Assembly (NCBI GenBank): GCA_009809945.1
Contig: WTPW01000587.1
Span: 108,219 to 172,218, forward strand
Direction: 5' to 3'
Source: Gigaspora margarita
Taxonomy: Eukaryota > Glomeromycota > Glomeromycetes > Diversisporales > Gigasporaceae
Length of the DNA stretch: 64,000 nucleotides
Shown here: positions 57,975 through 64,000 of the stretch, in pieces
How the letters are laid out: every line of letters starts with the position of its first letter
How positions within the stretch are numbered: the stretch's first letter is position 1
Program-made: the position numbers and the translations under genes
Notes under the pieces: generated by a model
Databases searched by the model: none
Seen by the model: only the letters and a program-made list of their open reading frames with translations
Told to the model about the DNA's origin: nothing

Positions 57975-58680
57975 GCAACTCGCATAGAATTTTAGATTTA
58001 CATTGTGAAGCAGCAGGTTAATCTACTCTTGGACAAGAAATTAATTCAAACAATGCAATTACTTTAAGTAATCATAGAGCGACTTGTAGGATGATAAAAA
58101 AAAGGTTATAGGGCTATGGTTAAAAAGGACAAGCACAAGTTATCAAGAAACCCAATTTTTTTGCAAACTTGCATGACATTCGAAATATTATCAGCCAGAG
58201 GATTAAATTCGATTATTAATGTATCGCATAGGTGAATTTTATTAAAAGCGGTAACAATCGGTTGTCAATGAAATGCATTCGCTTGTGATTAAAATCAGCT
58301 AATATGGGGATAATAAAGGTATATTTTTGCTGCTTCAATTATCTAAATTTTGATTATATATGTTTTTTTAAAATGGTACTATACAGTACGACATTTTTAT
58401 AAAGTCTTGCAGAGTTGTATAACGATTAATATTAGCTATACATCATATTCAACGATTAAAATAAAGACCAATGACATGGTCATATTAATAATGAGTTATT
58501 ATAGACTATCATTATTGTTAAACGATTAATAAAATTCATTATACAATTGCGATTAAACGGGTAAATGATTAACGGTTATACGATTACTAGATTAAACGAT
58601 TATTGATGATTAACCGCATAGTTTATGGTTACACGGCGCNATTAAACGGCTAACATAATTTTTTGCGAGTCCAATCTCTA
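57975..58680 (+). other. hAT 3' region
   Basis: Non-coding. The last ~200 bp hold AACGATTAA-type words mirrored in the 5' end (54790-54950). No separate gene is seen. Confidence 0.6.
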
Positions 58681-59194
58681 CTTGCAGTTAGGAGTTATTC
58701 TTAAACTGCTACTGTTATCTACTTCTTGCTTTTGTGAAGTTTCCTCAACCCCAGTTTACCTAGTTAGTTACTCTTCTGGATTCTTTTTCCTAGTCGCATC
58801 TCTACTTCCAATCCAAAAACCTGAAAGGGTTGGTTAGCCAGGCATTAGGATGCCATATAGTTTCCCTCCTCATAGTTCTGAAACACATGTCCTTTTCCTC
58901 CGGTGCTACTCTTGCAGTCCAGTTGGTAGGGTCCTCTAACTATTTTTGTTATTAGTTTGCTTCTGGTTATTCACCATCCAAGATCCTTTTCCTATTACCA
59001 TTGAAAGTCAGATACTTCTCCACTTGGGTCTTGCCAAATGGATTCCTCTGCTAATTTTCAGGATTTGCATACTTCCTTTTTTCTTGTATAATATTACGCA
59101 AATTAGTCAGCTTCCAATAACTTGGTATCACCTGGGTTACTGATCAAAAATCCAATTAGTTAAAGTGCAGATTAGTTCTGTAACACAAATACAA

Positions 59195-59285
59195 TTTTCA
59201 AAACTGTCTCTAGTGGGATTTGAACTTTGCACCTATTGCTTGGAAGTGACAACAACCCAACTTTGCTATGTCACCACACCCTAGT
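59195..59285 (-). ncRNA. tRNA-like segment with A and B box, possible SINE head
   Basis: On the minus strand TAGCAAAGTTGG (about 59269-59258) fits the Pol III A box and AGTTCAAATCC (59226-59216) fits the B box, with about the 43-base spacing of tRNA genes. The acceptor and T stems do not pair well, so it is not a functional tRNA; a tRNA-derived SINE head or a tRNA pseudogene is likelier. No 3' tail was defined. Confidence 0.4.
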
Positions 59286-59329
59286 CAAGATCTTTTTAAA
59301 GCACTACGATGGCAAATTAAGTCTAAAAA

Positions 59330-59650
59330 TATCGTAGATTTCTGAAAATAAGCTACCTCCAAAAGAAGCTACCCCCTAGATTTTTAGAAAATTTTTTAAA
59401 GAAATTGTTAACAGTCACTACATATAAAAGCTTTTATTTTACTAAGTAAACTTCAAAAGTGTAATTAAGTAAAGTTGTTCAGAACAACGAAATACATCTA
59501 CAGTAAAAATTTATAGCATTTGGACAACTTTTTATTAGTACGTTTTTTAATTTTCAAAAAATTTAACAATCTGAAAATAAGCTACTCCCACATTTTTTTG
59601 TATAACTTTTTGGCCAAAAAGGGTTCTTATTTTCAGACAAATATGGTAAA
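59330..59650. repeat. Decayed foldback with TCTGAAAATAAG words
   Basis: TTTCTGAAAATAAGCTACC (59339), TCTGAAAATAAGCTACTCCC (59571) and the inverse CTTATTTTCAGACAAATATG (59626) recall the words inside 4850-5360. TAAGTAAACTT occurs at about 59443. The ends are too eroded to define. Confidence 0.4.
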
Positions 59651-60133
59651 TTTCACCAGACTTTCAGTATTAGACTTTTTAAAAGCATCAGCTTCAACCA
59701 CTTAGTAAGGTATTTAGTAGCTATGATAATATACTTTTTTGAGTAGTAGTGACTAAGAAGGGGCTAAATAAGGATCCCAGACAATTATATATAATGTGAA
59801 AGGAAATGAGATTATAAGATTTAAAAAAACTACTCCAAAAATTTTTAGATTTTATATCTACTTTTATATACTACATATAAAAAATCAAAAATTTACCTAA
59901 ACTTTTATATACTAGATTAAATCATATATAAAAATTTTCTATTCCTTTTTTTTTATTTTTTTTGTTGTTAAGGTGAGGTTTTGCCTTTATCTTTATTAAT
60001 AAAATGTGTGAGATTCCTCATGGGGTTTCTCAAGATATAAGTTATTATACAAGAATTAAGACTCAAACTATAAATAAACTAATTCTATCTAAATTATCTG
60101 CAATCTAAACCTACTAGAGTAGTTAAAACTCAT
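59651..60133. other. Gene-free DNA, probable 3' flank of the LINE relic
   Basis: AT-rich; contains a TTTTTTTTTATTTTTTTTG tract at 59948. No frame recognised. Confidence 0.4.
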
Positions 60134-63100
60134 CTAGATTTGGATGTAGAGAATTGAGTTAGTAGAAAAGCTATATTTGATCCAATTATATGACCAAATG
60201 TCTATTTTTCTAAGTGCTAGCCCAAGAGGTGGGCAGGTATTAGTATTGTCCTCATGTAGTTGGTCTGGTAAGCCACATATACAATTATAAGTATATAGAG
60301 CTTTGTTGTAAGAGGATATACGTGAAGATTTAGTAAATGTAGAGCATGAAGATTGTTGTAATAGGTTTTGCGAATATTTCCAGTTTGCAAGTTTTATACA
60401 GTATAGTTTCCATAAATGTTTATGAATGTTTTGTAAAATGAGCAAAAGGAGTTTAACAATAGTATTGGATGCGTTTTTGTAAGAGGTATATTGAGATACA
60501 ATATTAATTAGTGGTATAGGAATAAAGCCCTGGATTGTAGTATAGAAGGTTGTAGTATTAAAAGGTGTAGAATGTGTAGGAGAGTGTATTATAAGGTTGT
60601 TACATAGTTGCTGTAGTTCAGTGGATGATATATCTGATAGGTCTGAAAAAGAAAAATTTTTGATTGAGTTTTCAATAATGTTAGATATGTTATTTGAGTC
60701 TGGGCAGAGCAGCCAGTGAAGTTGGTGATCTGTTTGATTGTATGTGATACAAGTAGGGTGTATGTGTAGAGAGGGTTTATAGAAAGAAAATAGGAAAGTG
60801 TAGAAAGCATATGTAGTATACATTTAATTTGAAATGATTTTTGAGAACAAAGTTGAAAGTTAGTATAGTTATAAGTATGCTTGTGGTTATGATTAAAGTA
60901 TAACCAGGTTGCATTCCAATCAATCTGTTGAGAAAGAGGAATAATTTGTTGGATTCTGTGTTGAGAGGACCACATAGCAATAGTATGTGCATTACAGATA
61001 TTTTTTATAGCATGGCATGTTGGTTGTTCAATATTGTAGTTTTTGTAAATGAAGGTGAAAGAGGGATTGTAAATATAATGGGGCTGAAATTCAAGAATGG
61101 GTGAGAAAAAATGGTTTTTTGCAAGTTCATTAGCTTTGTTGTTGTATTCATTGTTGCTATATGCTTGCACTTTGTGTAGTTTAATCTTAAGAGAATATGA
61201 CTTAATGAGGTTAAGCAAAGTGTGCCAAATAGGCCAGTAGATATATGAATATAGTTTGTTGTAATTTGGTGTATGTAAAGTAAGTGTATTATACTTTAAA
61301 TAATAGATTGAGAATCGGTATATATATCTATATTACTATTTTTGAGGGCAAGTACTAATTGCAGATAGTATAGCAATTAATTCAGCTTTGTATGAGGATG
61401 GCCAGTTTTGAATTTGAGCAAAGAAAGAGTGAGAAATATAATTATTGGAGACTTGGATCCATGCGATTCCCATAGAGCATCTTGGGTTAGAGATATGAAT
61501 AACAGATCCATCAGTATAAAAACAAAAATTTGAGAGTAGAGAGTTGGATTGTGCTATAGTTTGAAGTTTTGTNGTAGCTGAAGAAGTTAGAAAAATGTCT
61601 AAAATAGGATTGTTGTATATTATAATTTGGGGTAAAGGAGGAGTATTAATAAAATGGTGAGATGCAATAGAATATAGTAAATCAAGTTGATTTGCATTAA
61701 GTTGAAGTTTGTTTGTAAGTTTGGTATAGGTTTTTCTACCCAAAAATTTNGTGGATAGTGTAGCTGATATATCTAAAGTGCAGGCACTTTGAATTCTATT
61801 CGAATTAAGAGAACATTCTGAGCAGGGAGTGCAGTAAATATCAGGAGTAGGATAAAGAGATATAATACTATAATTAGTTTGTATATTCCAATGAGTTATA
61901 GAGATAGTATTAGTAGTGTAATTAAATCGTTGAGCTTTTCCAATTATAATCTCATTCTCAAGATAGGAAATAAGCCAAGGTTTAGATTTGGAGTTAAAGT
62001 GACCAGTTTGAAATGAGAGTGAATTAGTATTAGAAAGATATAAAGAGGAACTAATATGACAAGTTGTAGTATTGGATAAAATTATGTTTTCAAGTGTAAG
62101 GAACCAATTGGGTATTTTTCCTAGTACAAGATTATGAATTCTAGGAGAAATATGTGACCAAGATAAAAGAGTTGTGTTTAGGGCTGTTAATCGGTCCATC
62201 TGGTCCGTCCCAGTTAAAAGACCGCACGGTCTTTTAAAAAACCGGACCGGACGCGGTCCGGGACCGAAATAGGACCGAATAGAGCTAGACCAGACAGACC
62301 GATGATCAATATTACTTTTTTGATATAACGGTGAAATGTTTGTCAGTATAAAGAATTACAATAAGCTTTTCAAATTAATAATATTTGCTTATATGATATT
62401 AATACGTTTAATAATTTTTAGTTATACATAAATTATGGATTAGAAAATAATATAGTATATTAATATAGCAAAATAACTCATTTAATTAGCTTGTAAATAT
62501 GAACATTATAGTTAAAATCAGTTCCTTTGCAGGAACAATCACGTACGAATAGCACGTACATACGTAAAAAAGTTATACCAAACCGGTTCAACATAAAAAG
62601 CAAATCTGGAACATCGCATTCCACAACGTCATGTGAAAACACAACCAATCAAAGAACCGTATTTGCTCACACCATTTCACTCTTCAGATAACCATGCACT
62701 TCGTTGCACTCCGCTCCTGGTACAGGTAAATCTGGAAACAAATTAGGGGAAAAAGCATGTGCAAATTAGGAAAAAAATCGAGCCACATATGGGTGGAAAA
62801 GCCCATACGCAATTTCTAATTATATATATACGTATTATAAATGCGATAACAATTAGTTATAGTTACATTCTGTATAAAAAACCAGTTTATAAAAATTAAA
62901 TATAGAAAAAGCAAATCATATGACATATTTAAAAAAGAAACATCCAATCAAAAGCACGGATTTGTACAGAAACACTTCACACGCCGCTTAACCATGCACT
63001 CCGTTCCTGGTATTTTAGACGAATACAAATTATAATTTTTATCATTAAAAATTCTCGGCTAAATTAATCATTAGCTTGTTTCAAACTTGTGTTCCAAAAT

Positions 63101-64000
63101 AATGCCCATAGGTGTTATTTCGCACAAATACAATGCAAAGTGTAAATCAACTGATCACGCCATTGCTGTCATTAATAAATTTCTCTATTTTATTAACATT
63201 AACAACAGCCCGTTCACATTATGCATTAAACGTGGTTTAATCTTGTTTAACAAACTAGGGGGTTTGTAATTGAATTTTAACCAAAAACAACATTTTATAG
63301 TTGTTTCAAATGCGTATTATCAAGATAATATTTAGTTTATTTGATATTTACTATTAGGACTGACAGTCCTTTCAGTCTGTCCTAAAAAGGACTGGACCGG
63401 CCTGGTCCCTGGACGGACCGAAGGACCATCAGTCTGGACCGGACCGATTAACAGCCCTAGTTGTGTTATCATAAGAGGTGAGTTGCTCTAGAAATAAAAT
63501 GTGTTTTGAGTGTAATTGGCATATAAAAGTTGTATATTGGGGATGATGATGAAGAAGAAATTCAAGTGAAGTATAGAGTAGGTTAATAGTAAATAGACGT
63601 AAAATTTCTGTATGTGCAGATATAGAAAATTCTAGGTGATTGAGAAGTAAAATTATTTTAAAGGTAGTAGAGTGTTTGTTGGGGCCATCATTAATAGGGT
63701 TTGAGTATTGTAGTATATTTTTGTTGTAGACCATAGATTGTTTTGTAATTGTTGTAGTTGAATATATGTACTATTACCAAGTAAATGAGGATTGTTAAGT
63801 TGAAGTAAAAAGGTAGAAAGATGATGTTGTAATTGTATATCCCAAATATTTTTGATTCCATATATATTGTGATTAAGCATAGTACTATTAGGTGTACTTT
63901 TGGCTAGTCTTGCTTTGTATTTGGCAACAGTATGATATTTAGAAAGGATTTTGTTACATGTTGAGTAAGTAAGAATTGTATTATGAATACAGTACTCAAG
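60134..64000 (-). pseudogene. Non-LTR retrotransposon (RNase H-bearing LINE), 3' part, broken
   Basis: The window edge cuts it upstream. From the edge leftwards, 63429-64000 resembles the region following the reverse transcriptase (LEYCIHNTILTYSTCNKILS, NIYGIKNIWDIQLQHHLS). The RNase H domain starts near 61640: FCFYTDGSVIH (first Asp), SSYKAELIAILSAI (Glu), IYTDSQSII (Asp, then stop). The last block is VQAYSNNEYNNKANELAK, with Asn where the fourth acidic residue is expected. A C-terminal zinc-knuckle-like HWLLCPDS segment follows, and the frame ends at 60134. Frameshifts fall near 60590-60820 and 61218-61336, and a hAT MITE (62179-63459) splits the frame. It is inactive. The clade is unassigned. 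Confidence 0.8.
62179..63459. mobile_element. hAT MITE, 1,281 bp, in the LINE (8-bp TSD)
   Basis: The ends TAGGGCTGTTAATCGGTCC and its inverse GGACCGATTAACAGCCCTA are perfect, flanked by GTTGTGTT at 62171-62178 and 63460-63467. GGACCG/CGGTCC words crowd both ends, GC-rich against the background. Removing it and one TSD copy rejoins the LINE reading region. It has no coding frame; the 63087-63269 frame has no domain. Confidence 0.95.

Larger units (their letters stand above)
54779..58680 (+). mobile_element. Autonomous-type hAT transposon, 3.9 kb (8-bp TSD)
   Basis: CTTGCAGT is perfectly duplicated at 54771-54778 and 58681-58688. The ends TAGAGATTGGA and TCCAATCTCTA are perfect inverses. Subterminal zones of ~200 bp are packed with ATCGTTTA/TAAACGAT words, the likely transposase-binding sites. 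A full-length transposase gene occupies 55562-57974. Two ambiguous bases (55063 and 58640) lie in the ends. It is the youngest-looking complete element in the window. Confidence 0.95.

Overview
The window is strongly AT-rich eukaryotic DNA, very gene-poor and packed with nested transposons. It looks like the nuclear genome of an arbuscular mycorrhizal fungus (Glomeromycotina, Rhizophagus/Gigaspora type). The basis is a tandem pair of Sel1-repeat proteins of a kind expanded in those fungi, a multi-exon protein with an HNHPPPPP motif and AT-rich micro-introns, RNase H-bearing LINE remains, and Ty3, Tc1 and hAT debris. This assignment rests on protein style, not on a database search.

Layout. Positions 1-4.3 kb hold stacked non-autonomous DNA elements: Mutator-like with 9-bp target duplications, pogo-like with TA duplications, and long-TIR foldbacks. 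4.3-11.3 kb holds two hAT MITEs and two copies of a ~1.8 kb dispersed repeat. 11.6-14.5 kb is a dead hAT transposase gene on the minus strand, cut by a pogo-like MITE. 15-24 kb is further MITEs, including a near-perfect 539-bp palindrome and a composite palindrome with (ATT)n on both sides. 21.7-37.4 kb is a tandem duplication: each unit carries one open Sel1-repeat gene (309 and 273 codons), a related upstream block and a dead Sel1 relic, and the two units have since received different insertions. 38.4-46.8 kb is a decayed Ty3-type LTR retrotransposon with an hAT MITE in its 5' LTR and another, containing an assembly gap, in its body. 48.1-52.1 kb is a broken multi-exon MULE-like gene. 52.5-59.3 kb is minus-strand Ty3 integrase debris split by a Tc1 element, a small hAT MITE and a 3.9 kb nearly intact autonomous hAT. 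60.1-64.0 kb is a minus-strand LINE relic split by a 1.28 kb hAT MITE.

The best-supported open genes are the two Sel1 proteins and the hAT transposase at 55.6-58.0 kb. At least twelve hAT-type insertions have readable 8-bp target duplications, and several can be checked against an uninterrupted paralogous copy inside the same window. No rRNA, functional tRNA, CRISPR array or prokaryotic feature was seen. One sequence is not biological: a 19-base Tn5/Nextera mosaic-end sequence sits at 42759-42777 beside the N gap and joins pieces that should not be adjacent. I found no clear new multi-gene system. The most unusual biological signals are a short motif (AAGTTTACTTA) recurring inside otherwise different palindromic elements, telomere-like cores in several MITEs, and a conserved motif shared by two large palindromes.
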